Below are positions 1-5,703 of a stretch of DNA of 5,703 nucleotides, in pieces. The DNA lies in contig METF01000248.1 in assembly GCA_001771235.1 (NCBI GenBank), forward strand, positions 1,338 to 7,040. Reading direction: 5' to 3'. Source of the DNA: Candidatus Zhuqueibacterota bacterium RBG_16_48_16. GTDB lineage: Bacteria > Zhuqueibacterota > Zhuqueibacteria > Residuimicrobiales > Sediminimicrobiaceae. Numbering within the stretch: position 1 is the stretch's first letter; each line of letters starts with the position of its first letter. Both the position numbers and the translations under genes were made by a program. Below the pieces are notes generated by a model that saw nothing but the letters and a program-made list of their open reading frames with translations, had not been told where the DNA came from and made no database searches.

Positions 1-18
1 GGGTTTTCACCAAAACCC
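1..18. repeat. Short perfect inverted repeat at window edge
   Basis: Bases 1-7 (gggtttt) are the exact reverse complement of 12-18 (aaaaccc), with a 4-base loop. A hairpin like this could be the tail of a terminator belonging to a gene outside the window. No T-tract follows on the plus strand, and the left side is cut off by the window edge, so its role cannot be decided. Confidence 0.4.
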
Positions 19-38
19 TGGTGCCTTGGTTGGTCTTC

Positions 39-111
39 ATTCAGCCCGCGAAACACATGAAACAAACAAAATAATTCCTTTCGTTTATTTTGTGTGTTTC
101 GTGGGCTGAAT
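39..111. repeat. Long imperfect palindrome (33-nt arms, 7-nt loop)
   Basis: The left arm 39-71 begins attcagcccgcgaaacac and the right arm 79-111 ends gtgtttcgtgggctgaat. Aligned as an inverted repeat the arms agree at 28 of 33 positions. Three of the five differences would be G-U pairs in RNA, leaving only two true mismatches, and the loop is 72-78. The element lies 21 bp beyond the stop codon of the cytochrome gene on its downstream side. It is not a standard intrinsic terminator for that gene, because no T-run follows the stem in the minus direction. It could be a dispersed intergenic palindrome (REP- or MITE-like) or an mRNA 3'-end stabilising structure. No open reading frame or transposase accompanies it. 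Confidence 0.7.
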
Positions 112-132
112 AATGATGTGCGGCAAGAGTCG

Positions 133-555
133 CTATTCGGCTCTTAATGATTTGAGATAGGCAACGACGGCCACAGCATCTTCGTGGTTAAGCCTGAATT
201 GCGGCATCGGCGGACGCAGGCGTTGATTGTCCCCATAGACGCCGGTTTCGAGTACGGAAACCGCGTTTTCTTCACTTATATTCGGTAATCCGGCAATTGG
301 CAGGGCGACGTCTGCCCAATTGGGCACCTCAAATACTGGCTTAAAGAGGATGGGAGAACCTTGCAGCCAGTTCTCCCGAACAGGCTCACCCATTTCGTTC
401 ATGGGCGTGTGACAATCGGCGCACATTCCCACGTTTTCCACCAAGTAGCGTCCTCGTTCAAGCCGCTCTGCGACGGTCATTTCCTTTTTGCTTTCTTTGG
501 CGCAGCCGGCAATGACAACGAAAACCAGAACGCCGAGATAAACTGCTCTATTCAT
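133..555 (-). CDS. Monoheme c-type cytochrome, predicted lipoprotein
   Basis: This 140-residue protein is predicted to be an exported electron carrier anchored to a membrane by lipid. Residues 1-17 form a hydrophobic signal peptide ending in a lipobox (VIAGC), with Cys18 as the predicted lipidation site. The haem c attachment motif CADCH lies at 45-49 (Cys45, Cys48, axial His49), and Met117 in the segment RPPMPQF is the likely second axial ligand. The final helix (123-138, HEDAVAVVAYLKSL) is typical of class I cytochrome c folds, in which a C-terminal helix packs on the haem. The start is well supported: AGGAGG lies at 564-569, 8 nt before the ATG on the minus strand. The stop is TAG at 133-135. 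The gene diverges from secD and stands alone here, so its redox partner is unknown. I see no oxidase or dehydrogenase nearby, and I cannot name a specific gene. Confidence 0.9.
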   Translation of the reverse strand: MNRAVYLGVLVFVVIAGCAKESKKEMTVAERLERGRYLVENVGMCADCHTPMNEMGEPVRENWLQGSPILFKPVFEVPNWADVALPIAGLPNISEENAVSVLETGVYGDNQRLRPPMPQFRLNHEDAVAVVAYLKSLRAE

Positions 556-680
556 CTTTGAAACCTCCTCATGTTGTGTTTTGAGAATCTCATTGAAAAA
601 GGTGCCTGGTTTAACAATGCGGTGGTTCTTTTTATTCTCCGGGGTGAAAAAGTCTTATGGGTATTCGGACGAAGCGATTT

Positions 681-761
681 TTTGAAATAATTGACCTGAG
701 ATAAGATAAAGTACTTATAGATTTTGAGTTGACTTTTTATTTGAAATAGGCTATATTGACC
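681..761 (+). repeat. Direct repeats in the secD upstream region
   Basis: The 9-mer TTTGAAATA occurs at 681-689 and again at 740-748. Each copy is followed by TTGACC (691-696 and 756-761), at distances of 1 nt and 7 nt. The second pair overlaps the spacer and -10 box of the predicted secD promoter. This could be a pair of regulator-binding sites, a partly duplicated promoter segment, or chance similarity in AT-rich DNA. No other evidence supports a regulator here. Confidence 0.3.
729..757 (+). promoter_or_regulatory. Predicted sigma70-type promoter for the secD operon
   Basis: TTGACT at 729-734 (-35) is followed after exactly 17 bp by TATATT at 752-757 (-10). Each box is one base off the sigma70 consensus. 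The expected transcription start is near 763-765, giving a 5' leader of about 35 nt that contains the secD Shine-Dalgarno GGAGG at 784-788. The rest of the divergent intergenic region (556-728) shows the cytochrome gene's Shine-Dalgarno and AT-rich sequence. I found no convincing promoter for the cytochrome gene there. Confidence 0.65.
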
Positions 762-798
762 GGATTTGTAACTCATTAGTCTTGGAGGTTTTGAATAT

Positions 799-2859
799 AT
801 GCAAAGGAACCACCTGATAAAGCTTGTATTCGTGATCGCCCTGGTCGTAGTGGCCTCTGTATCGCTTTATCCGACATTCCGGATTGGCAAACTGCAAGAG
901 AAGGAGCAGAATCTTTCAAAACAAGTCAGTGATATGACCGGTCTGGGATTGGGAGAAATTAGCGGCGCGTTGACCGAAGGTAATCTCGAATCGTTGATTC
1001 GCGCGAAAAGCCAGGGAGATACCTTAAATCAGGCGTTGAGTCTCGGCAGCAAACTGATCGCTTTAAAGACGAAAATCAAGAATATTGAAGGAAAAGCCAT
1101 CCGCAGGGGACTTGATTTACAGGGTGGAACCTACCTGGTATATGAAGTCGATTTGCCGCAGCTATTACGAGGCGAACTGGCGAAAAATAAGGATGAGCGT
1201 CTTGAAGACATTCTAAAGGCGACGCAAACAGAGCTCGAAGAGTCGGGAGGCACGTTTTTTGATGTATTACAGGACAATTTTGCCAGCCGCAATATCCACT
1301 TGAACAGGTACTATGGACGCAGAGGCCAGGCCGATGATGATATTATCAAGGAGCTGAAAGAACAGGCGGATGATGCGATAAGCCGGACGCTGGAGGTCTT
1401 GCGCAACAGAATCGATCAGTTTGGTGTCTCCGAGCCGTCGATTCAAAAGGAAGGAAACCGGCGAATCGTCATCGAGCTTGCCGGAATTCAGGATATCCAA
1501 CGCGCCAAGTCAATTATCAACACGACCGCCCTTCTTGAATTCAAGCTTGTCAAAGATCCGGAGATTGTCTGGTCTGTATTGAGCGATATTGATCGGGTAT
1601 TACGGACGAAAAGAAAAGGTCTGGATCAAAAAGAGGCGGTCCCCAAAGCGGACTCGGCCAATGTTGCTGATGGCGGGACGGCTAAAGAACAAGAGGTGAG
1701 CTTGAACGACCTTTTCGGCGGCGATGCAACCGAAGAAACGGCAGAAGAGGATACAACTTTACTGGTCGATCAGAGCACCTTTGAAGAAAGGCCTTTTACT
1801 TCGTTACTACGAGCTTTGTCCGGTCGGTATTCTAACGTCATAACCGTGCCAGCTCAGAATATAGGCGCTGTACAGCGAGCGCTGCAGTTACCCGAAGTAC
1901 GGTCAGTCATCCCGGCTGAGGCCGAATTTGTTTTTGCGCGCCAGACAATTTCCCCGGGCCAGGACCAGGGTGAGTTTCAGAGACTCTATCTTCTCAAGAA
2001 AGAGCCTGAATTGCTCGGCGCCATGCTCAAGACGGCCGATGTGCAAATTGGCGGCGGAGACAGCAACTTTTCCGCGGGAGAAGCCGAGGTGCACATGGAA
2101 TTGAATGGCGATGGCACCAAAATATTCGCCAGAGTTACCGGCATGAATGTTGGCAAACAACTGGCCATCGTTTTGGATGGCAAGGTTGCCTCGGCACCCA
2201 ATATCAAAGAAAAGATCCCCTCGGGCAGCGCCCGCATCGATGGCATGGGCACGATGGATGAGGCAAAAGATTTGGCCCTGGTGTTGCGGGCCGGTGCGCT
2301 TCCCGTGCCCCTTCATGTCATCACCGAAAATACCGTCGGGCCGTCCCTCGGCCAGGATTCGATAGACAAAGGCCAGCAGTCGGCTATAATCGGCTTGATT
2401 CTGGTGGTCCTGTTTATGGTCATCTATTATCGCGGATCGGGTGCGATTGCCGATTTTGCGCTATCTTTAAATATCGTTTTCGTTTTGGCCGTAATGGCCG
2501 GTTTTCACGCCACCTTAACCATGCCCGGCATTGCCGGCATCATTCTCACAGTCGGCATGGCCGTCGATGCGAATGTGCTCATCTTTGAACGTATTCGTGA
2601 GGAGCTTAGAACCGGAAAAACCATCCGCGCGGCGATTGATGCGGGCTACAACCGCGCCTTTAAAACCATTCTTGACGCTAACGTCACCACCCTCATTACC
2701 GCCGTCGTCCTTTACAGCTTTGGCACCGGTGCCATTCGCGGATTTGCTCTGACACTATCGATCGGCATCATTGCCAGCATGTTTACGGCCATTGTTGTAA
2801 CGCGACTTGTTTTTGATATCATCACCTCAAGATATGCCATTAAAAAGCTGAGTATATGA
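799..2859 (+). CDS. secD: Protein translocase subunit SecD
   Basis: SecD is an inner-membrane RND-type protein that works with SecF to draw exported proteins out of the SecYEG channel using the proton-motive force. The protein has 686 residues. There is one N-terminal membrane helix (about 8-25), then a large periplasmic region. The P1 motif GLDLQGG lies at 104-110, RNRIDQFGVSEP at 202-213 and LLEFKLV at 245-251. Five more membrane helices lie at about 528-544, 550-569, 573-596, 627-645 and 649-673. The conserved helix-4 motif VDANVLIFER contains Asp590, the residue expected to serve proton transport. The protein is longer than E. coli SecD (615 aa). About 150 residues separate 251 from the conserved block starting near 410, including an acidic, low-complexity linker (about 295-320). 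That layout resembles FCB-group SecD proteins. The ATG follows GGAGG (784-788) with 10 nt spacing. It is first in the operon and no yajC precedes it. Confidence 0.97.
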   Translation: MQRNHLIKLVFVIALVVVASVSLYPTFRIGKLQEKEQNLSKQVSDMTGLGLGEISGALTEGNLESLIRAKSQGDTLNQALSLGSKLIALKTKIKNIEGKAIRRGLDLQGGTYLVYEVDLPQLLRGELAKNKDERLEDILKATQTELEESGGTFFDVLQDNFASRNIHLNRYYGRRGQADDDIIKELKEQADDAISRTLEVLRNRIDQFGVSEPSIQKEGNRRIVIELAGIQDIQRAKSIINTTALLEFKLVKDPEIVWSVLSDIDRVLRTKRKGLDQKEAVPKADSANVADGGTAKEQEVSLNDLFGGDATEETAEEDTTLLVDQSTFEERPFTSLLRALSGRYSNVITVPAQNIGAVQRALQLPEVRSVIPAEAEFVFARQTISPGQDQGEFQRLYLLKKEPELLGAMLKTADVQIGGGDSNFSAGEAEVHMELNGDGTKIFARVTGMNVGKQLAIVLDGKVASAPNIKEKIPSGSARIDGMGTMDEAKDLALVLRAGALPVPLHVITENTVGPSLGQDSIDKGQQSAIIGLILVVLFMVIYYRGSGAIADFALSLNIVFVLAVMAGFHATLTMPGIAGIILTVGMAVDANVLIFERIREELRTGKTIRAAIDAGYNRAFKTILDANVTTLITAVVLYSFGTGAIRGFALTLSIGIIASMFTAIVVTRLVFDIITSRYAIKKLSI

Positions 2860-2921
2860 AGCAGAGGATTTTAGTGAACCAGGTGGAATGAAATTTGGTT
2901 TCGTGAGGAGATAGAGACGAC

Positions 2922-3839
2922 ATGCAACTGTTCCGTGAGACGAATATAGACTTTTTAGGAAAAAGAAAGCTTGCAGCATTAATTTCGGCCGTTGTCATCC
3001 TTGCCGGCATCATCTCGCTGATCGCCCATGGCGGACCGCAATACGGCATCGATTTTACCGGAGGTACGTCGCTGCAACTGGCATTCGAAAAACCAATGAC
3101 GGCGGGCAAGCTGAGAAGCTCGTTAAGCGCCCTGGGCTTCGGCCAGGCTGAAATAAAAAAGATCGGTTTCGAAGAGGAGAACGAATTCATCATCCGGGTG
3201 GAAAAGCTGGCAGAAGGTGTAAATATCGCCGAGATTATGGAAGAAAATTTTACGGCTAGTTTCCCCGACAACAAGTATGACATCCGCGCCGTTATGGAGA
3301 TCGGACCTAAAATCGGCAGCGAATTGCGCGAGGCAGCGCTCTTAGCTGTCTTTATATCATTGATCGGTATTTTAATATACATTAGCTGGCGATTCGAATT
3401 CAAGTTTGCTGTAGGTGCCGTTGTTGCCTTGTTTCATGATGTTCTCGTAACACTTGGATTTTTCTCATTGCTCAACCTCGATATTACCCTGGTTATCGTT
3501 GCCGCTTTCCTGACCATCGTCGGTTATTCTTTGAACGATACCATCGTTGTTTACGATCGAATACGGGAAAACCTCAAGATCTTGCGCCGCGATGCCTTTG
3601 AAAACGTCATCAATAGAAGCATCAACCAGACGTTAAGCAGAACGATTATCACCTCGGGCACGACATTAATCGTGGTCGTTGTTCTTTTTCTCATCGGCGG
3701 CGAAGTCATTCATGACTTTTCCTTTGCCCTTGTCGTCGGCATTATCGCCGGAACCTATTCGACCGTATTCATCGCCAGTCCCGTTGTCATCGCACTTCAA
3801 TCCCGTTTTGCCGGTCAGAAAGGCAAGAGACGGATGTAA
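2922..3839 (+). CDS. secF: Protein translocase subunit SecF
   Basis: SecF is the obligate partner of SecD in the proton-driven SecDF complex of the cytoplasmic membrane. The protein has 305 residues and the expected architecture. Helix 1 is at about 17-35, followed by the signature GIDFTGG at 42-48 and a small periplasmic domain (about 49-135). Five helices follow at about 138-157, 163-184, 188-211, 237-258 and 263-292. The helix-4 motif SLNDTIVVYDRIREN spans 203-217, with Asp206 and Asp212 conserved; Asp206 sits where the family carries a membrane-embedded acidic residue. A basic tail (KGKRRM) ends the protein. The length is close to E. coli SecF (323 aa). The gene lies 62 bp downstream of secD. 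The start is supported by GAGGAG at 2905-2910, 11 nt before the ATG. secD and secF are not fused, unlike in many Bacteroidota. Confidence 0.97.
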   Translation: MQLFRETNIDFLGKRKLAALISAVVILAGIISLIAHGGPQYGIDFTGGTSLQLAFEKPMTAGKLRSSLSALGFGQAEIKKIGFEEENEFIIRVEKLAEGVNIAEIMEENFTASFPDNKYDIRAVMEIGPKIGSELREAALLAVFISLIGILIYISWRFEFKFAVGAVVALFHDVLVTLGFFSLLNLDITLVIVAAFLTIVGYSLNDTIVVYDRIRENLKILRRDAFENVINRSINQTLSRTIITSGTTLIVVVVLFLIGGEVIHDFSFALVVGIIAGTYSTVFIASPVVIALQSRFAGQKGKRRM

Positions 3840-3864
3840 TAAACCTGCTTTAAGGAGCTGTTGA

Positions 3865-4206
3865 ATGGAATTAAAGCAATCGGAGCGTAAGGGGGTGGTC
3901 ATTTTTGAGCTTCAGGGTAAAATTATCGGCGGCCCGGATGCGACGCTGATAAACGATAAAATCCACGATCTCGTTGAAAAAGGCAAAAGCAAAGTCGTTG
4001 CCGATCTTTCGAAAGTCGAATGGATGAACAGCTCGGGATTGGGTATTCTGATCGGGGCATTAACCACTATGCGAAATGCCGGCGGTAATTTGAAACTGGC
4101 TGCCATTACGGATCGGATTAAAAGCTTGCTCACGATTACCAAGCTCATCAATGTTTTCGAGACACACGACAGCATTGATGAAGCGGTGAAAAGCTTTCCA
4201 TCGTAA
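3865..4206 (+). CDS. STAS-domain anti-sigma factor antagonist (SpoIIAA/RsbV-like)
   Basis: This 113-residue cytoplasmic protein consists of a single STAS domain. In this family the unphosphorylated protein binds an anti-sigma kinase (RsbW/SpoIIAB type), which releases a sigma factor or another target; phosphorylation on a conserved serine switches it off. The signature segment is VADLSKVEWMNSSGLGIL (45-62). By comparison with B. subtilis SpoIIAA, whose sequence there is DSSG, the phospho-acceptor would be Ser56. Asn55 replaces the usual Asp before it. GGNLKLAAITDRIKSLL matches the following strand and helix. AAGGAG at 3852-3857 lies 7 nt before the ATG, and the gene begins 25 bp after secF, so it is probably co-transcribed with secDF. 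No kinase, PP2C-type phosphatase or sigma factor is present in the window, so its target is unknown. It could equally act in a non-sigma partner-switching pathway. Confidence 0.92.
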   Translation: MELKQSERKGVVIFELQGKIIGGPDATLINDKIHDLVEKGKSKVVADLSKVEWMNSSGLGILIGALTTMRNAGGNLKLAAITDRIKSLLTITKLINVFETHDSIDEAVKSFPS

Positions 4207-4244
4207 AATCTCCTTTTAGAAATTTGATAATCCTTTAACAAAGT

Positions 4245-4274
4245 CTCCGACAGGAACGCCGGTCGGAGTTTTTT
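4245..4274 (+). terminator. Rho-independent terminator between the STAS gene and purA
   Basis: The 7-bp GC-rich stem ctccgac (4245-4251) / gtcggag (4262-4268) is extended past one A-G mismatch by two more G-C pairs. A four-base loop (aacg, 4255-4258) closes it, and a run of six T follows (4269-4274). It should end transcripts of the secD-secF-STAS operon. Its T-run stops 17 nt before the purA ATG, so it could also act as an attenuator for purA. Confidence 0.88.
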
Positions 4275-4291
4275 ATTGAACGGGAAAACGA

Positions 4292-5566
4292 ATGGCTGTA
4301 ACAGTTATCGTTGGCGCCCAATGGGGCGACGAGGGTAAAGGGAAAATTGTCGATCTTTTAAGCGAAAACGTCGATATCGTTGCGCGCTACCAGGGCGGCC
4401 CCAATGCCGGCCATACGGTGGTGATCGATGGGGAACAAATCATCCTCCATCAAATCCCTTCCGGCATATTGAGACCGCACACGGCCTGTGTCATCGGCAA
4501 TGGTGTGGTTATCGATCCGCTGGTGCTGGTGGAAGAAATTGGCCTGCTGCAAAACAAGGGCATTTCCGTAACCGGACGGCTTTTTATCAGCCACCGCGCT
4601 CACCTGATCATGCCCTATCACCGTATCCTGGATCAGTCGAAAGAAAAAGTCATGGGCGAGACCAGGATCGGCACGACCGGTCGCGGCATAGGCCCGGCTT
4701 ATGTGGATAAATACGACCGCAGCGGCATTCGCATCGTCGATCTGCTGGACCGGGAGACCTTGCGGGCCAAGCTGGTGCAGAATATCGGGGAAAAGAATCA
4801 GTTGCTGCACCATATTTATAAAAGCGCAGAGCTTGATACCGAAAAGATCATAAACGAGTACATGGAATTCGATAAACTGATCGATGAGTACGTGACCGAC
4901 ACGTCGGTTTTTATCAATAATGCCATCGACGCCGGTAAAGAGATTTTGCTGGAGGGAGCGCAAGGCACGATGCTCGACGTGGATTTCGGTACCTATCCTT
5001 TTGTCACCTCTTCGAATCCCATCGCCGGCGGGGCATGCGTCGGCATCGGCATTGGCCCGACTAAGATAGACCGGGTGCTGGGCATAGTCAAAGCCTATAC
5101 CACGCGGGTGGGTCGAGGCCCCTTCCCGACGGAATTCGACCCGGAGTTCAGCGACAAGATCAGGTCGCTGGGCAGCGAGTTTGGCGCCACCACCGGCAGG
5201 CCGCGCCGCTGCGGCTGGTTTGACGCGGTCATCGTCAGGCACGCCGTGCAGGTGAACGGCCTGACCAGCCTGGCGATCACCAAGCTGGACGTGCTGGACA
5301 CGCTGGAGGAAATCAAGATCTGCACCGCCTACCGCTCTGGCGACAGGGTGTTGAACCATTTTCCGGCCGAGCCGTGGCTGCAGGAGAGCGTCCAGCCCGT
5401 TTACGAGACGCACGCGGGATGGCAACAGAGCACCGCAAAGGTAAAAAGTTACAGTGAGCTTCCGGAGATGGCCAAAAAGTATTTGGGCAGAATAAGCGAG
5501 CTGACGGGCACAAAGATCGATTTGGTGTCGGTGGGATCGGATAGGAATGAGACGGTGGTGTGCTAG
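4292..5566 (+). CDS. purA: Adenylosuccinate synthetase
   Basis: PurA catalyses the GTP-dependent joining of IMP and aspartate to adenylosuccinate, the first committed step from IMP to AMP, in the cytoplasm. The 424-residue protein is full length (E. coli 432). The N-terminal loop QWGDEGKGKIVD (10-21) carries catalytic Asp13. NAGHTV (38-43) carries catalytic His41. TTGRGIGP lies at 128-135, and EGAQGTMLDVDFGTYPFVTS at 221-240 includes IMP-contacting Gln224 and Thr239. The aspartate-binding loop TTGRPRR (300-306) has Arg303 and Arg305. The guanine-recognition motif KLD (331-333) and GSDRNET near the C-terminus (415-421) are also present. The residue numbering matches E. coli almost exactly. The Shine-Dalgarno is weak (GGGA, 4282-4285, 6 nt before ATG), but the N-terminus fits the family well. 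The 3' third of the gene is visibly more GC-rich than the rest and than the flank. Confidence 0.98.
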   Translation: MAVTVIVGAQWGDEGKGKIVDLLSENVDIVARYQGGPNAGHTVVIDGEQIILHQIPSGILRPHTACVIGNGVVIDPLVLVEEIGLLQNKGISVTGRLFISHRAHLIMPYHRILDQSKEKVMGETRIGTTGRGIGPAYVDKYDRSGIRIVDLLDRETLRAKLVQNIGEKNQLLHHIYKSAELDTEKIINEYMEFDKLIDEYVTDTSVFINNAIDAGKEILLEGAQGTMLDVDFGTYPFVTSSNPIAGGACVGIGIGPTKIDRVLGIVKAYTTRVGRGPFPTEFDPEFSDKIRSLGSEFGATTGRPRRCGWFDAVIVRHAVQVNGLTSLAITKLDVLDTLEEIKICTAYRSGDRVLNHFPAEPWLQESVQPVYETHAGWQQSTAKVKSYSELPEMAKKYLGRISELTGTKIDLVSVGSDRNETVVC

Positions 5567-5703
5567 GCTGGCTATTCAGAGGTTAGGGTTTCGCACGCAT
5601 ATATCTGTTTGAACTTAATAAGTAATAGAATATTTTAGTATTGATTTAAAATTACTTGCCCCCAAAATTAAGAAAAAATGGAAATTAAATTTTTATCAAT
5701 TAA
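5567..5703. other. AT-rich non-coding tail downstream of purA
   Basis: No gene can be supported here. I see no hairpin plus T-run that would terminate purA. A weak promoter-like pair, TTGAAC (5609-5614) and TATTTT (5631-5636) with a 16-bp spacer, has four of six consensus matches in each box and could be chance. An ATG at 5678-5680 opens a frame that runs off the window edge after eight codons, without a clear Shine-Dalgarno, so a gene start is possible but unproven. Confidence 0.4.

Noticed and set aside
361..561. Plus-strand open frame of 66 codons opposite the cytochrome gene
   Set aside because: The minus strand encodes a convincing lipoprotein cytochrome with lipobox, CXXCH and Shine-Dalgarno, so this is its shadow.
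691..722. Second promoter upstream of secD using TTGACC at 691-696
   Set aside because: The only plausible -10 boxes (CTTATA at 714-719 or TATAGA at 717-722) are poor in sequence or lie at a 20-bp spacing. The promoter at 729-757 is much better.
552..776. Minus-strand open frame of 74 codons in the divergent intergenic region
   Set aside because: It overlaps the cytochrome start and its Shine-Dalgarno and runs through the predicted secD promoter. Its composition is low-complexity and AT-driven, and it has no recognisable domain.
1903..2316. Minus-strand open frame of 137 codons within secD
   Set aside because: It lies opposite the conserved SecD block up to LRAGALPVPLHV and shows no family features.
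2860..2921. Hairpin or leader peptide in the secD-secF gap
   Set aside because: The only stem is five base pairs plus a wobble (gaacca/tggttt), and the only reading frame is a five-codon GTG frame. Neither exceeds chance.
2840..3403. Minus-strand open frame of 187 codons over the secD end and secF
   Set aside because: It is antisense to conserved secF. Its serine-rich composition is what the complement of hydrophobic codons gives, and no family is recognisable.
4358..5425. Long minus-strand open frame (355 codons) antisense to purA
   Set aside because: It lies entirely within a clearly functional purA. Its translation shows no recognisable family, and such frames are common opposite GC-rich coding DNA.

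Overview
This is an ordinary chromosomal housekeeping segment from a Gram-negative-type bacterium. It carries five complete protein-coding genes, no RNA genes, no CRISPR array and no transposase. I looked for an undescribed system and do not see one. The most interesting points are regulatory and structural details rather than a new pathway.

Layout. At the left edge (1-132) there is non-coding DNA with a small perfect hairpin (1-18) and a long imperfect palindrome (39-111). A small lipoprotein-type monoheme cytochrome c gene follows on the minus strand (133-555). A 243-bp divergent intergenic region (556-798) holds a good sigma70-type promoter (729-757) facing right. Then come secD (799-2859), secF (2922-3839) and a single-domain STAS anti-sigma-factor antagonist (3865-4206), all on the plus strand with short gaps and clear Shine-Dalgarno sequences, so probably one operon. 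A rho-independent terminator (4245-4274) separates this operon from purA (4292-5566), which is also on the plus strand. The last 137 bases are AT-rich and show no supportable gene.

How the genes work together. SecD and SecF form the membrane subcomplex that uses the proton-motive force to help SecYEG complete protein export, and the cytochrome lipoprotein would itself be a Sec client. The STAS protein is a partner-switching regulator whose kinase and phosphatase partners are not in this window. PurA makes adenylosuccinate from IMP and is probably only a neighbour. Because the terminator ends 17 nt before the purA start, there is no room for a promoter between them. purA is therefore transcribed either by readthrough from the sec operon or from a start just upstream of the hairpin, which makes attenuation possible.

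Organism. SecD has long insertions in its periplasmic region, and its P1 segment reads NRIDQFGVSEPSIQK. This resembles SecD of the Bacteroidota/Chlorobi (FCB) side of the tree more than the shorter E. coli protein. secD and secF are nevertheless separate genes, whereas many Bacteroidota fuse them. A lineage such as Calditrichota/KSB1, Ignavibacteriota or a related uncultured FCB group would fit. This placement is inference from memory of the families, not a computed phylogeny.
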